From: Astropecten irregularis
Lineage: Eukaryota > Echinodermata > Asteroidea > Paxillosida > Astropectinidae
Direction: 5' to 3'
NCBI GenBank assembly: GCA_963971285.1
Contig: OZ020244.1
Location: 2,046,001-2,110,000 of the forward strand
Length of the DNA stretch: 64,000 bases
Shown here: positions 21,428-36,200 of the stretch, piece by piece
How the letters are laid out: each line of letters begins with the position of its first letter
Numbering within the stretch: position 1 is the stretch's first letter
The notes under the pieces: generated by a model
The model's database searches: none
The model's input: only the letters and a program-made list of their open reading frames with translations
Told to the model about the DNA's origin: nothing
Program-made: the position numbers and the translations under genes

Positions 21428-24142
21428 GAAGCAGAGACTTGAAGACACATCCCATAATGCACCTATTATATAAGCAAAACTTTGGGGGCCTCTTTGGGGG
21501 CGCCGCAATGTTATTCCTGTGCGCTCCTTTCACCGATTCGGATTTCTAGAAATAAAACTTTCGATTCATTCACTCTTCCAGATCGAAGCAATGAAACATT
21601 TTTCACTCCCATTATATTATCACTAACATTATATTCAAGTAGGTCTAACCTGCAGTTGAAATTTTTATCTTTATCAACCGGCAAATCTTTTATCTTTAAA
21701 CCTTTGATAAAGATCCCGCTAGGATCGAAACTCCCCTCCAAACTATAAAGATGGTGGAATGATGGCTATTCGTTGCTATTATTGTGTGTTCGTTTGTTTT
21801 TGCCCCTGACTCCAGTATATATAATATATAAAAGTGTTCGCTAATTGTCTGAAACCAAAAAAAGGCATCTCTTAATCTTTTCGGCGCGACACTGAAACGC
21901 CCGTGTGAAACGGGTTGATGGGGGTGCATGGCATACACCTCTTGTGCGGATTTCGTACTAAGTTGCACCCTGTGTAGACTGGCGTTAAATGGTAGCTCCA
22001 TGTTTCATAGTCAATCCATTTATACTCTTTTTGTAGCATGCATGCACACATAAAACATAGACAACGTAGTAACATATATACCAATATAGACTCATTTTTT
22101 GATGGTGCAATTTTATCTTTATATCAAACAAACTGATAGATAAAAACTCGAAAACGTTTAAATAAATAGTTTTATAAAAAGGCAAAGGCTTTACATACAT
22201 AAAATATCATAAATAATCAAACTATATAATTGGTGACAGCTCAGGACCACAATAACCAGATTGGTCAAAATAATTCAGTTTCAACGAGATTACAGACCCC
22301 ATGTCAGCAGTCATGCCACAACGGGATTATCATTCATTCATTCATTAAATTTACTACAGCTTAGTCACTTGGTGGTAATGCACAGCTATTCAGAAATCTC
22401 CCTTTTGGTTCATCTGGGTCCAATTGCACGGCCCTGTTAAGCACACACATTTGCTAACCATGACATTTCTGGACTAACAACCAAATTTTCATGTGTTGTT
22501 TATCACTTGTGATAGTTCTTTTGGCTGCTGACCATGAATATCAAATTTAATTTGTATAAATGGTGGTTTGTTTCATCGAGCAAGACTTTTTGTGCTAAGC
22601 AGATTTTTATGCTTAACAGCTCAATGAAATTGGCCCCTGATGTTTTCGATTCTCAATAGGTGATTTTCAGGTTAGAGTTAACTAATCATCTTCATTATAA
22701 ATCAATGTCCCCTAAAAATGTAATTATTTTCAACATTCAACAATACGAATTAATACAAAACTGAAGAATAATTTTGTCTTCATAATACTGTTCATACAAA
22801 GGTACCAAATGTCCAAAAGTACTCATTTAGAAAATCATAACTTAAAATGTCCATAACTTTGGCTAATGTAGGATTTATAATTCAAAAATTGGGATACTGC
22901 ACTAAGGCTTAACAGTAAACATATTAATAAATACATAACATGAGAATCAGTTCAAAATCAAACAATATAGTTACATGGTTTGCATGTAAAACACACTTTT
23001 TGTATACATTTCAGTGACAACTTCAAGCAAACGTTAATTCATAATTAAATATGAATGACTAACTTTATACCAAATCTTTAACCCCTCATTTCCCTCAATA
23101 CATGGGACGGTTAATAGAGAAAAACATTGAGAATGTTTTGAAGACAATGATTGGAGTGAAAATTGTGCCCATTGGAATATTTCTTGACAAATGAACACAA
23201 TGCTAACAAAGCTAATGTGTAGAGTGTGCAGAAATAAATGTTTACTAGAGCAAAACTAATGATAAACAGTCTATTAACATGAGGAATTCCAACTAGTACT
23301 GTGACTACGCTCTATGCCAAAGGCTCGCAAAAATACAAATACACTGTATTGAGGCCAAATTGTGAGAATGGCTTTAAATCCTCATTAATCCTAGCCCTCT
23401 GCACCTACCACACACAAGTGCTGCTTACCACACATCACCACACTTTCCACAGGGAACTTGATCTTAAACCAAGCATTTCCACAAAAAGCACACTGTAGTG
23501 TATTGTGGTATTCAGGAGGGTTTATATACCGGTATAGGGTTACCTACAACAGCTCAAATGGCGCTTACAAGTATTTCTCCTGCCATTCCTCTGATATTAA
23601 GTAAACAGTACTTCCTTCCCTTAAACTCTAATGAACTATTTGAAACAGGTTCCATTTAACATTAATTCTCTAAAACCAAAAAGCTGTCAGCAAATATAAA
23701 TAAGACTTAAAAGGAATACCAGCCTAAGAAATGCTGATTAAATCCAGTAAAACATACAAACAGTAAAACCAATAGAATAAGAAAGGATTTGCCATCTTGA
23801 CAATCTATGGGAAAAAGCAACAGGATCAAGTAAGGATTAAAAAAAACCAGAAAATCAACACTAATAACTGATCCATTCTTCTGCAAGTTCTGCTTATCCT
23901 CTACACTGTACATTGTAAGAATCAGTTGGATAATCTTTGGCCAATCAATCAATCAATCAATACAGAACTATCAGGCTGATTAATCAATACCAAACTATCA
24001 GGCTGATCAATCAATTAATATCATCCGCATCAACTATATAGCACTGTCTTGACAGATGATAACCAAATATCTGTATACCCTGTATTAATGGCAAGTGTAC
24101 AAAGACAAACAGAATTGGCCTTTATCTGCACAAATATCCTGG

Positions 24143-24590
24143 CTACAAAAAAATGAGGCTTAAATTCCAGGCTAAAGCCTTCAGTTTAAGATTAAGTTAT
24201 GTACAATTTCAATACAGTGCTTTATTAACTGTCATTTAACAGTTCAATAACAATAAAAACCTAAATACTGTTTATAAATGCGCTTAGCATTTCCATGAAG
24301 GAAATGAAGCAGAAAAGTGCAATGTTATTGATACGTACAAGATATCAATTTCTGACGTTAGACACAGAGCCATTACAAAACCAGGCTTGAGGCTAGGCTT
24401 TGGACTTATTTTGCTACCACTATTTGAGACCCACAAAAACGAAATGAAGGGATTGGGCCACATGACGAGGCCGAAGAAAGGCTCCAGCATCAACATGTAT
24501 CTCAAGCCCTTCAGTTCAATTAGGACCCAAAATGGCAGAAGAAACATTTAAATCCCAAGCCTAGCCTAAAGCCTCATTTTGTAAAGGCCG
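24143..24590. mobile_element. MITE with AATGAGGCTT ends
   Basis: Left AAAAATGAGGCTTAAATTCC and right AGCCTAAAGCCTCATTTTGT are inverted. Internal AAGCCT/AGGCTT repeats occur. No coding frame is convincing. Confidence 0.55.
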
Positions 24591-26728
24591 AGGTCCAAAT
24601 TCATGAAAGGTGTTTTTCCTTTACACGCATCTAACTTTTCAAATTGGGTGATCATTCTCAAAGGATGATAGGGGTTTTTTACGCCCTGTTTTGCATACTT
24701 GTTGATGTCGCAGTGCCGGTTTGGTCATGCACGTGATAACAACACTCAAATTCACAAACGGAAAAACACAGGAAAACTACCTTTCATGAATTCCGCCTCC
24801 AAAGTCTCTGTGAACTGATGACTTCTCAAACTTGACTGTTATAACACCAATCAAATAAAAATCTTTTTAAAATCCAATTTACCTCTGATCTACGTTAATG
24901 CACTTTGTTCACATTTTGGACCAAGAGATTATAAATGTACGTACTAATTGTATGCAGTGAATGATTTTGGCATTCATTTTAAGATTTACAATTATTTTAC
25001 ACAATTACAGCACCACAGTGTCTTCACAGTGAGTGTGATTTGTTTTTAATACATGTACATATATTTCAGAAAAATGTGTCGCATGGACTTAATGTTTACC
25101 CACTTCAGCCCGGGATTTTCTTTAACTCTGCTTGTTCCAACCTCATTATCAGCCACCGGTCAAATAGAGGCCATCTGGGCCAGCTTTGTGTGCAGGGAGC
25201 TCAGCATAAAACAATGCTGCCAGACATTGGTTGAACACCACAGCACAAAAGACAGAATTCCGGGCGGTCTGGACACAATGAAGCCAGCTGTGTTCAGAAC
25301 TTACAGATTGTGGTTGGCTCGAAAATGCAGATATCAGCCGCATATACCCTAAACATTTACATGGTATTCAGCCTTAAAATTTGTCTTTGTGCAATGAAGG
25401 GAGAAACGTCTAGGATCCAGGATTACACAAAAACGCAAGATAAACAAGATTTTACAGACAAATTCCACTGCTGTCAAAATTACTTTCAAAATCTGATCCA
25501 CCATGGAAAGTCCAAACAACAGTTAACTTTGGAAGAGTTTGCAATCTTTGTTTCAATAATGTATGGTTTTTACCAATCAACCATTTTCTAGCAAGAAAAT
25601 TATGTATGTATTTAATGCATAACAACCACAGTGAAGTGGTTCAATATTTATGATGATGTTACTTTCCCTATATGAACAGCAGAAATATGCATATAACATG
25701 CATCAATCAATCAAGCAGTGGGAGCATGCACCACGGCAGCGCGTTGCCACATCTACCCTTGAGCGTCTACCTTCATACATGGTATGAGAATTTTAAATGT
25801 TTCAGTTATATTTTTTTTGCATGGTTTAATTAATCATGCAGAGAAAAACCAATAGAAAAAGCAAATTTTTCTTGGTTCAACAAACAAACAAATCTTTTAA
25901 AATACGATTTCAACTTCCTGAATGCCAGAAAATCTCATGCTCCATCTGCTACCATCACTAGCAAAAAGATTTCTTCATACCAACTGTTGTTTTCCAATAT
26001 TTCGACATGGAATTGCACATTTCCACTGCAGACTATCAATAAACGTCACGATTACCCTGTTTCAATTTTGTGCTTTGGCCCATTAATACATGTAGCACTT
26101 TTGTTTGTTAAAGCCAAATACTATTTCACATTTTTACAAAACTGTAATACAAACTCTACACTGTCTCAACCTCTTGAATTAATCTAGACCAGGGGAGATT
26201 TTCGCATAAGCAATTCCCATGCAATACAGATAGAACTCTCAGGTATAAACGTTTTGCAGACTAAAGTGCAGATTACTATGAAGATCAGTTGACACATTAT
26301 CAAGTTGCATGTTGATAGAAGTATAAACAATCAAGGATTTTGTTTCCACTACACCTTGGTATCCTAGATGTACCGGTTTTGGAGGGTGTTAGTATTTATT
26401 CCAAGCAAGACAAAAAGTCACACACAGAAGTGAACTGTTTACATCTTGCGGTGGAGCACATACCGTACACAAAACAAATCAACTGATTGCGTGGTACAGG
26501 CCTGCGCATACCTCGCTACCAGTGACGTAGTTTAACTCTCGAAAACGGAATACCTTGAAAACAGGTACGCTGACGATATCTCCTTGTTTGTTGTGAATGC
26601 AGCTACTCTGTACAGCTTGGCAAGTTTCACTGGGTTTTGGCTGAAGTTGTAGTACACAAAAATGTCAAATTTACTTATCACGGGATAATGCACACTGAAT
26701 CATAAAACACTGTAATGAAAGTGAGGCT

Positions 26729-27240
26729 CTACAGGGAGTTGGTCACGTGACATTGTGAAGGCTCCTGATTGGACAGTAGTGAATTCTGCTCTTGCATGTC
26801 GACATTCTCCCTACCTCTTTCCCTGTTCACTGTTTGTTGACCTTCAGATGACCCCTGAACCTCTGACCCTTGACCTCCGGCAGTCCCTGAGCTGTGTCCA
26901 CTTTCCAACAGGGGTGACCTAGTTTCCTGCATCTCCAGGGCCGTTTGCGACGACTCTAAAGATCTTCTCCGTCCCCGTGTATGAGGGCGCTGCAGGACTC
27001 GGATGTACGGTGGTGGATCTGTCTGCTGCCCTCTATTAAGTGCTATAACAACGCTTTCATAGGATGGTGGGGGCTCTTCTGAATAAGTCTGAGTTGGTCC
27101 AGGATGGGAGTGGTGCCTGCGCAGTTTGCGGCGGTGATTGCGAACAACGATATTATACGGAGGTGGTTCATCGGGATACATACTCCCCGTGCTCATACGG
27201 GACAGACTTCTGCTAACCGATGACGGATGATCAGTGGAAA
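26729..27240 (-). CDS. Cytoplasmic tail exon with three PPxY motifs
   Basis: This last exon of 512 bases encodes about 170 residues ending in QCHVTNSL and TAG. Three WW-binding motifs are evident: DEPPPYNIVV, EEPPPSYESVV and TDPPPYIRVL. An RRKLRRHHSH basic patch lies between the first two. The rest is serine-, glutamine- and glutamate-rich and probably disordered. In known proteins, clustered PPxY motifs recruit NEDD4/Itch-type ligases that control receptor turnover. A candidate polyadenylation hexamer (TTTATT on the plus strand, 26395-26400) lies about 330 bases beyond the stop. Confidence 0.88.
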
Positions 27241-30200
27241 CTGTAAGAGCAACAATCAAAATGCTTCTTCAGAATCTTTAAGACTCTATGCACTGATTTC
27301 ATCTTGTAAGCATCTTAAGAAATGTAACAGTGATCTTATGAAATAGTTGCTGCTACAATAGCTCATGCAGTTTCCTCTTTAAATGCTCCCACTAAGTATA
27401 TGCAGCTCACAGGATTGGCATTTGCGCCTATTCTTCTGACCGATTTTCAGATGGCTTAGTGCTTTATTAGCCATACTACCCAGTGAGTTGAGATGGTTTC
27501 AGAAATGTAAATGTATCTCAATGACCAGGGATAGAGACTAACCCCGTTTGATATGTGCTATATGTGCTGCATATCATTATTATCATATCAGATATACTCA
27601 CAACACAAAGAAAGATCTCGTTTTCATTTGTGACGGTTTCACCTCGGATCAAGCTACATCCCACAACCTTAGATCTTGAGGGTTTTCCTTAAGATTCTAG
27701 CTGCTCAAAGAAGAGCCACCTTTAAGCTTGACTGTTGACCCAATTCTTTCCAGTTTATCCAGACTCTTTGGGATTGCACCTCATGTTCCCACTGCCAAGG
27801 GGACAACCTGAACTTTTCTGAACTTGCAAAGTTCCCCCTCAATATCCTGATTATTTGTATTGTTGGTCCCACTTGCCTACTCCAGATCCCTTTCCCTGAC
27901 CACACTTGACTACCCCCACCTTCCCTAGTCACTCTGACCCCACTTTTTGTTCTGATCCTCTCAGCCATTTATGTGTATCTTTACTTGCATGTTCTTGTCT
28001 TCTTGTCATTAAGCCTTCGATAAAGATCCTGTTCTGATCGAAATGCATCAGACTCTCCTAACTTCAAGCATTTATAACCTTTGAGAAAGATCCTGCTAGG
28101 ATCGAAACGTCAGGCCCTCTTAACACCAAGCATTTTATGAATTAGACGTATAATGGATCCTACTTACCTGAGATGCTTTCTCTGTTCCTGTAGTTGTAAG
28201 CCTCGGGTGATCGATGTGTGAATAGAGGATTGCGACATCCTCTCATCCTGCAGCACACCCACACTGTCAGGAGGACCAGTGCAGCCGGTATGACTGTGAT
28301 CAACGTGTAGGTCAGGCTGTTGTGGAATCTATCTTCCTCAAAGGTTTCTGTAATGATGATTGACACATTCTGCTCATTAAGCTTGCAAGATGCCAGACAA
28401 CCAAATACCTTGGAACTATTTGAAGTTGACCACTTCCACTCGACAAGACAAAAACAATATCAAAGTGTAAATAGGTCAAGACATTGAAGCCAAAAAGGAT
28501 CAAGTAGAAATGGCCATTTACAAAAATATACAAACTAAATACACACATCAGCAACAAAAACAATGTAGATTAGAGAGAGATATGGGAACATTTGATAAAT
28601 TATAATGAAAGTACATTAAGAACGAGTTTGAACAGTTTCAATAATACCATAATAACAAGAAGAAACATGATGCCATTACACGACTGAATAAGTATTAAAT
28701 ATAGCAATGTTTTATTGCATTGCTAATGTTGCGCGTATCTTCAGTGATCCTTGGGATAAATTATAGCGGTATGCGAGTGGTTTCATGGCTTCTGACTGCC
28801 AAACGAACAACGATAATTGACCATAAGGGACACCATCAACATAGGGCTGGATAGCTCAGATGGTAAGAGCGCCAGTAAGGTATTCCGGGGACCACGGGTT
28901 TGAATCCCACTCCAGTCAATTTTTCTTTGCCCACTTTTCAATAAATTAAATACCAGTCAGTTTCCCTTATGGTTATTTGATGATTATTTCTAATGTTTTA
29001 TCTTGATTCTGATTCAGTGTTTAGAGCCTTACCAACATATTTCATTTCACAGTAGATCCCAGTGTAGTCCTCTGGGCATTTGCAGTGATATCTATCGTAA
29101 GTACCATCACAGCTCCCACCGTTTTGACAATAATACTGTGGACAACCTGCAAAGAACACAACAATCAGACACTCACTCTACAGTGACCCAAGGGTAACAT
29201 CATTCATAATCATCTAAGATATCTTATAAGGAAGCGACACTTTAATGCTGGTTGGGCTCAGCCACTGAAAAGCCTGATCATGGATATTTGAACTGCTTGA
29301 AATCAGTCAAACCTGGCTTCAGGATACTCTCCATGATCAATGTGGACTTACTCTGTATTGGGTTTAGTGCCACCTATGATCCAGGACAAAGCAATGACTT
29401 TAGGTTGATAGTTCAAGACTACAATTTTCATAGAAGCCCAAGTCCCCGGGCAAGGCCCAGACATGACCAGGCTTCTCAATCGATGGGCCTGACCAGTATT
29501 TTAGTTTCTCTCCCTTAAGAGAGATGACATGTATTATGTGAGAGTAGATGGATGTCATTTGAAAGTTTGAACCAACATTCAGTAATGTAGTATCTTACAA
29601 ATGGAGGCCAGTGTTAGTCAAAGGGGCTGCTTGCCTGAAGTCAGTTACCTACCAGAAGTTTGAGAAAGATCCTGCAAATATCAAACCTCCAGCCCTCCTT
29701 ACTCTGTCCATTTAATAGCCTTTGAGAAAGATCCTGCTAAGATCAACACGTCAGGCCCTCTAGGTCATTATTTTGGTCATTATTTGGTTTGCAGCAGTTT
29801 ATTACTTGAATTAGTTCCTACCTGAATTATCTTGCTCACACTGAACTCCAGAGTAGGGTCTTTGGCAATGACAGTAGCGTGTAGCTAAGGAGTGGCCCAA
29901 GCATGTACCACCATTCAGGCAATAATCCTTTGGACACACTGAAATCAGGAGGAAAACAATCAAAATCAGTGAAGAAAACAGACTAGTAGATTACGTGGGA
30001 GAGTTTGTTTCAAATATGGTTCTGCACAAAGTCTAAAGCTGAAAGGTACAGTACAAGATTGGTAACATACCCAAACAGAAATGTTCACAGATTAACTTAT
30101 AACTTTCAGGGTATGAAGATCAAGATGGGAATCCAGCCTACAGAACGTCTTCCACCAGGAGCAACTGAGCCCCGGAAGTACCATGTGTGAATGTGGCCAA

Positions 30201-33200
30201 GAACCACAGACACTGCAGCACATACTGAGATGCCCGGACTTGAAAAGAGCCTGTTCACTCAGCAATCTGGTGCTAATTCCCATCGGGCACAAAAACGTGT
30301 GCAACAAACACCACGTAAGGACACAAAAGAAGAAGAAGATGTAGAAGTGATTCATCATATACCTTCTTCATCTTGGCATCTATCTCCAGAGAAGTTTGGT
30401 TTACAGGTGCATCGAGGGTAACCAGCAGTTGCATGGTGACAGTGTCCACCATTAGCACACCAATTATCCGGACATAAACCTGCAATGGACAAAACAAGTG
30501 TCATATTACCTCACAAACTAAATGACTCAAGACTGGGGCCTTCTCCAAACTTTGGCTTGGGCTCCGTCTCTGGCTTTGTCTCAGTCATCCAAATGATGAA
30601 AATACAGGCTGAGGTTTTTTTTTTCAAGCTCCACTAAAAACAGAGTATCTACTTTTGAACCATAGCCAAAAGCCTCGATTTTGATGCCTGTCATTTTAAA
30701 TGGATGCACAAAATGGAGCCAGAGCCGGAGCCGAGATTTGAAAAAGGCCCTGGTTGCAACGCAGAGCAAATTTTGGTGACATTTAACAATCACTTAGTAC
30801 TGTTTTCTTTTACATGTATTCGGTGTGAGAAAAAGAGAACACGCTATAAAGTTTTTGCAAGAAAAAGAAAAAACACAATGGAAAAGGTAAGCATTAGTGT
30901 GTGACAGAAAAAGCGAAAAATTTAATTTGGCACGTTGATAAAAAAAAACAGAAATCTGCAATAATCTCACACCCCTACATATTAAGTTGAGAGAACAATT
31001 TATATGAAGACTTGATCGTGCTTGCAAGAGATATCATGATTTTGTACATACCAATGCACGGTTTCTCATCTGAGTTATCGCCACAGTGGTTGATCAAATC
31101 ACACTCAAAGTAGCTGGAGATGCAACGATTGTTGGCACAAAAAAAGTCGGGACACATGTCACTGCTCTCTGGAGAAGAAAAATACAAAAATACATTAGGG
31201 AGAAGAAATAATGGTTGGGCCCGGCCACTGAAAAGCCTGGACAGGCCTGGGCGTTGCCTGGGCTCTTGGGCTTCTCTAATCCCTAGCCTTGCTGTGTCCA
31301 GGATCATAGTTGACATAAACATGATTGAGTCCACATTGATTATGCACAGTATCCAGATGCTGGGCTTTAACAGCCATGATCATGTCAGATCAGGCCTGGC
31401 AAGAGGATGATTTCAGACTTAAAGGTCTGGGCCTCAACATGGGGTGGATTGAAATTAAAAGCTGTCTATATATGCCTTAGCCGGTCTTAAAGGGCTTGGA
31501 GTTAGTTGGTCTTTAAGTTAGACCAATGCAATGAAGCAGTCTAACTGCTTAGCCAGTCTTTAAAGAGTCTCTCACATTGTACCTCTTTTCAAATCTGGTG
31601 ATCCTCATAATATGTGTAATTATAGACCGATTTCTATTTGTTCTGTAGTTTGTAAAACTTTAGAAAGAATTGTAAGTAACCACCTTGTGAATCATATGTG
31701 CAGACGGGGCTTAATTAGTGATGTTTAACATGGGTTTTTTCCAAAGCGATCTTGTGTAACTCAGTTATCCACTCTTTATCACGAATGGGCTGAGGTCATT
31801 GATGTCTGCAACCCACCTCGAATCGATGTTATCTTTTTAGATTGGTCTAAAGCTTTTGACAAAGTAAGCCACAATTTATTGTTAGATAAATTGCATAAAT
31901 TCGGTATTTGTGGCTCTATTCTATCATGGTTCAAATCATATCTTTGTAATAGATCGCAAAGAGTAATTTTTCAAGGTTCTCAATCAGGATTGTTAGACGT
32001 TTACTCTGGTGTTCCTCAAGGCTCTGTTCTTGGACCTCTGCTTTTCAATATTTTTGTATTTGACCTTCCATTTTGTGTACAATCTAGTCTTAGGCAATAT
32101 GCTGACGATACTGTTCTATATAGACCCATTACCTCAGATCGTGATTCAGTAATTCTTCAGAATGACTTAGATAATCTAATTAACTGGTGTAATATTAATC
32201 ACATGTCACTTAATCCTAAGAAATGTAAGCTTATGACTGTAACTCGTAGTAGACATCCTCCTAGTCCTATTTATAATATCGGTTCAGATCCTCTAGAAAT
32301 TGTTAGTCAATACAAATATTTAGGTGTCGTCATCTCTCGTGATCTTAGCTGGAAGAACCACATTAAAAGTGTTACATCTAAAGCTACTAAACTTTGCGGT
32401 TTTATTAGACGGTTTGTAAATAGTAATAATCCCACTGTTCTGGTTAAATTGTATACATCCCTTTGTAGACCCGGCATTGAATATGCAGCTCCTGTCTGGT
32501 GCCCTAGCCTACACAGTCACCAAGCACTCATTGAAAAGGTTCAGAGGCGTTTCACACGTTCTTGTCTTGGCCTTCCTAAAAGAGCCAGACCTCATGAGGC
32601 CAATATCGATTATCCATTAAGATGTTTGCAATTAGGAATTCCTTTGTTGTCCAATAGACTTCACTTTTTGTCAATTTCCTTTGTTGTTAAATGCTTGTAT
32701 AATTTATTTGATGTTCATATTCACAGATATATTACCCTCAACTCTAGGCATTGTGACTCTGTTAAGTTTCTTCATAAGGGGGGTCGGACCAACTGCTTGC
32801 ACAATTCTCTTTTTGTTAGGTTTCCAAGATTATGGGACAGTCTTCCATCTAATGTTAAGGAACAAATTGTTTTTAATTTGCCTAAGTTTAGCAATATGCT
32901 ACGAATTCATATTCTATCTCCTGGTACATCCATTGTATTCCCATCTTAAGTATATGCCTTTCGCCATTAATTAATGATTTATTGATTGACTTAGAGTAAT
33001 TTATTTATTTGTCCACGTACATGTATAAATTGTTTGTTTATTTATTGCCTTTATTGTTTGTACATTTTGTTTTCATGTAATGTTATGCATGGCATCATTT
33101 GGAGAGCCACTCGATTGTGATTTAGTTCGCATTTGGCAATCCTTCGGGGGTGTTACCATGCACTGTTCTTCTACTGTTTGGTTTTGTCATTTTGTTAATT

Positions 33201-36200
33201 TTCCTGTTTGTATTGTGCCTTCTGTTGCTTGCCCTGAGAAATAATAAATGAAAATGAATGAAAAATGAAAGAGTTAGCCTGCTTGGGTCAGGCTGAAAAC
33301 TGTCTTTGTTTAGAATTTCCCTTACTTGATTGCATGTTGCAATGATTTTTGTTGCCAAAATGGCGTTGCAATTATTACTTAGTTGTTGAAGATTTAAACA
33401 GAATCTTTTCAGTAACCATGGAAGAATCATTCACTCCACGAGGGGCTATGAAAGACTGGCTTATTGCAATGGGCTAACTTTGTTGTCTTAATACTCAGGA
33501 CCGGTTAAGAGAGAAAGTCAGCTTTAGACTGCATCTTAAGCCCATCATTTAAGACCATTTTATTGCCATCCACCCCTGATGTCAATATCTGGCTTCACTA
33601 GAAAACCTGATTAGTTCTCTTGCTTACCGACTTCAGAGTAGAAGACAAAGACACCAGCTATGGTGATATTGTGTCCAAGCAGTTTGCCCGTACGGCAGCG
33701 CATATACAGGCCATTGCTGATTGTGGTGATACGTAGGGCTGGAAAGTATCTGCTATTTACATGTAGAGATTCAATCTTGGGTGTGTAAGATGTGATACCA
33801 TCATGGATGTCTAGAGTGATATCTACATCCTCTGAAATCAGACAAAATACAGGAATAACGATCAAACAGAGATGCAACTGACCTATGCCAAAAAATTCGG
33901 AAAATGACCGCGAGTATGAACATTTTGTGCGCTGCGCCGCGGCGCGCGTGTAGACATACGGCACAACCCAAGGGAGTGAATGTACATGCTGTGCAGTCGG
34001 CTAGGTCTAGGATATGTAGACGAAAGTTTATCGATATTCAGTGGTCTTTCACAATTATGATAAGTTGCAGCATGAGTTACATTTTACTCAAGAATTACGA
34101 ACGTACGTGACAAACTTTTCAGCCCTAGAACTAAGGCAGCGTCCTGTCCTACCTGGCATGCCTGGCAAACGAAGTTTTCTTACGTGGTAGGCCCATGATA
34201 ATGGAGGAAGGAAGGCCTGACGTTGCGTTAGGCCTAAAACTTAATACTTAACTTCCTTTTCTTCAAGCCGTATCTTCATTGTAATTTGCCTTTGACATCT
34301 TTTTCGATACCACAAAGATCTTTCTTTTTTTTTCGACAATTAGATGTTGCATTCTGTAAATTTGTAGGCCTGTTGGTTTGATACAAACGAAAAGTGACAG
34401 CGCGAATGAATCAGCAGCATAAATCCCACGTGCACGAAACAACGTACAGCTGTATGCCTACATGTAAACATGTGCTGTTATGTGCATGCATGCATTCGTT
34501 GTGTGCATCGCATCGAGTGAGCCCATGAGATCACACGCTATTGGTCATTTACTTGTGTCAAAGGTCAATATATAAACGTATTTCCAGTCACTGACGGCTC
34601 CACAAAACACCAGCCGTCGTATTTTCATACCGCAATTACCCTGTACGACTGACGTTAACACTGGAATGGCGACTACGCGCTAGATTTACTCATTCGCGCA
34701 GTGCAGGTCGTGCGCGCGTGATATTTTCGTTCCGATCTTTAGTTTTTTTCAAAATAAATTGTACAATTCAAAGCATTTTACGAGAGTAGCCTGATGCTGA
34801 AAATAATCGGAAATGGTTTGGAAAATAGAAAAAAGTCGGATTTCCGATTAAAATCGGAAAAGTTGCATCTCTGATCAAATATTACTATTACAACCACAAT
34901 TTGCAGTGCTCACCTACGTCGGTGAAGGCAAGCCTAATTTGGACACAATTTGGAATTAGGGAGACAGGTTAGCGTCTGAAAGTGAACATTTGGGAGACAC
35001 CGGTCATTTGGCATCTCCTTATTAAGGTATCAGCTACCTTTTCAAGACATATTTCTATTGTCCATTAATAGAAGACAGAGCTGTGATTGGTCAATTTGTC
35101 AAGGGGCGTGGCCTACTGGATTGGTTTTGCGGTAACACCATTGGAGTTACAGATTACTGTAATATAGTCATCAAATAACCAAAAGGGAAACTGACAGAAT
35201 TATGTCATTGAAAGGTGAACAAAGAAAAATTTACTGGAGTGTGAATCGAACCAGTGACCTCCTGAACAAACCTACAGTTCTACCAAGTGAGCCATCCATC
35301 CCTACGATGGTGGTGTCTCTACTAGTCAATTATCGGTATCTCTGTTGGTTTGGCAGTCAGAAGCCATGAAACCACTCACATAGTAATATATCCCAAGGAT
35401 CATTTTTACTTTAATATAGGTTTGAGTTGAATGTAAAATTAAAGCCTTTTATGATCTCTGAAAATTAAGGAGAGTCAGTGCATAAGTAAGTGCTCTGATT
35501 TTGAAGATCAGTAATAATCTATTACTCACTTGATTTGTAGATAGGATCAAGGGACAAATAGACATGTTTCTTCTTGGGCGCTACAAACAGCCACAGTATG
35601 TCGTGTTCGTCAGGCTGCCAAAGAGTGGTGGAAAAATGGCTGACACTATCTTCAAAGAAGTTAATGGTGTCCACTGGAAAATAAAGTAGAGAATTAACTT
35701 TTCAATGTGAATCAACCAATGCAAGTGGATGGTCCCTGTTGAGAGAGAGTTGGCTGGTCGCCACTGGCAGGTAATGGACCGATTGCACGACCAATGTTTA
35801 CATGCCATCACGTGACTTATAGTGGGTATTTTTTCATCTCATTTGGTGCAGAGCAGCAGTGGAAACAAGCAAAGAAGACTATTATATTGTTTACATTTTA
35901 CTTTGCAAGTTTCCACTGCTGCTCTGTGCCAAATGAGATGAAAACATACCCACTATGAGGCCCTTTTTCAAACCTCGGCTCCGACTCAGGCTCCGGTTTC
36001 GTCTCTGTCATCCATATACTGAAAACATAATTTGTGGTTTTTCATTTAAGCTGAAGCTTTTTCAAACCAGAAAATCTACTTTCGAACCACAATCCAAAGC
36101 CTCTATTTTGATAACTGTTATTTTAGAATGGATACACGAAATGGAGCCTGAGCCAGAAATTGGAAAAGGGCCTTTAGTCATGTGATGCCATGTAAATATT

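Larger units (their letters stand above)
16774..26394. other. Intergenic region between convergent genes
   Basis: This holds the 60 bp-repeat dimer (17453-17563), Family-D-like MITEs, the duplicated octamer/CCAAT segment, a CAATCAATCAATCAAT run (23941-23957) and a MITE at 24143-24590. None of the short frames (for example 21084-21473) has recognisable domains or neighbouring exons. Confidence 0.55.

Noticed and set aside
21084..21473. 129-codon plus-strand frame
   Set aside because: No recognisable domain, lies in duplicated promoter-like repeats, and no flanking exons fit.
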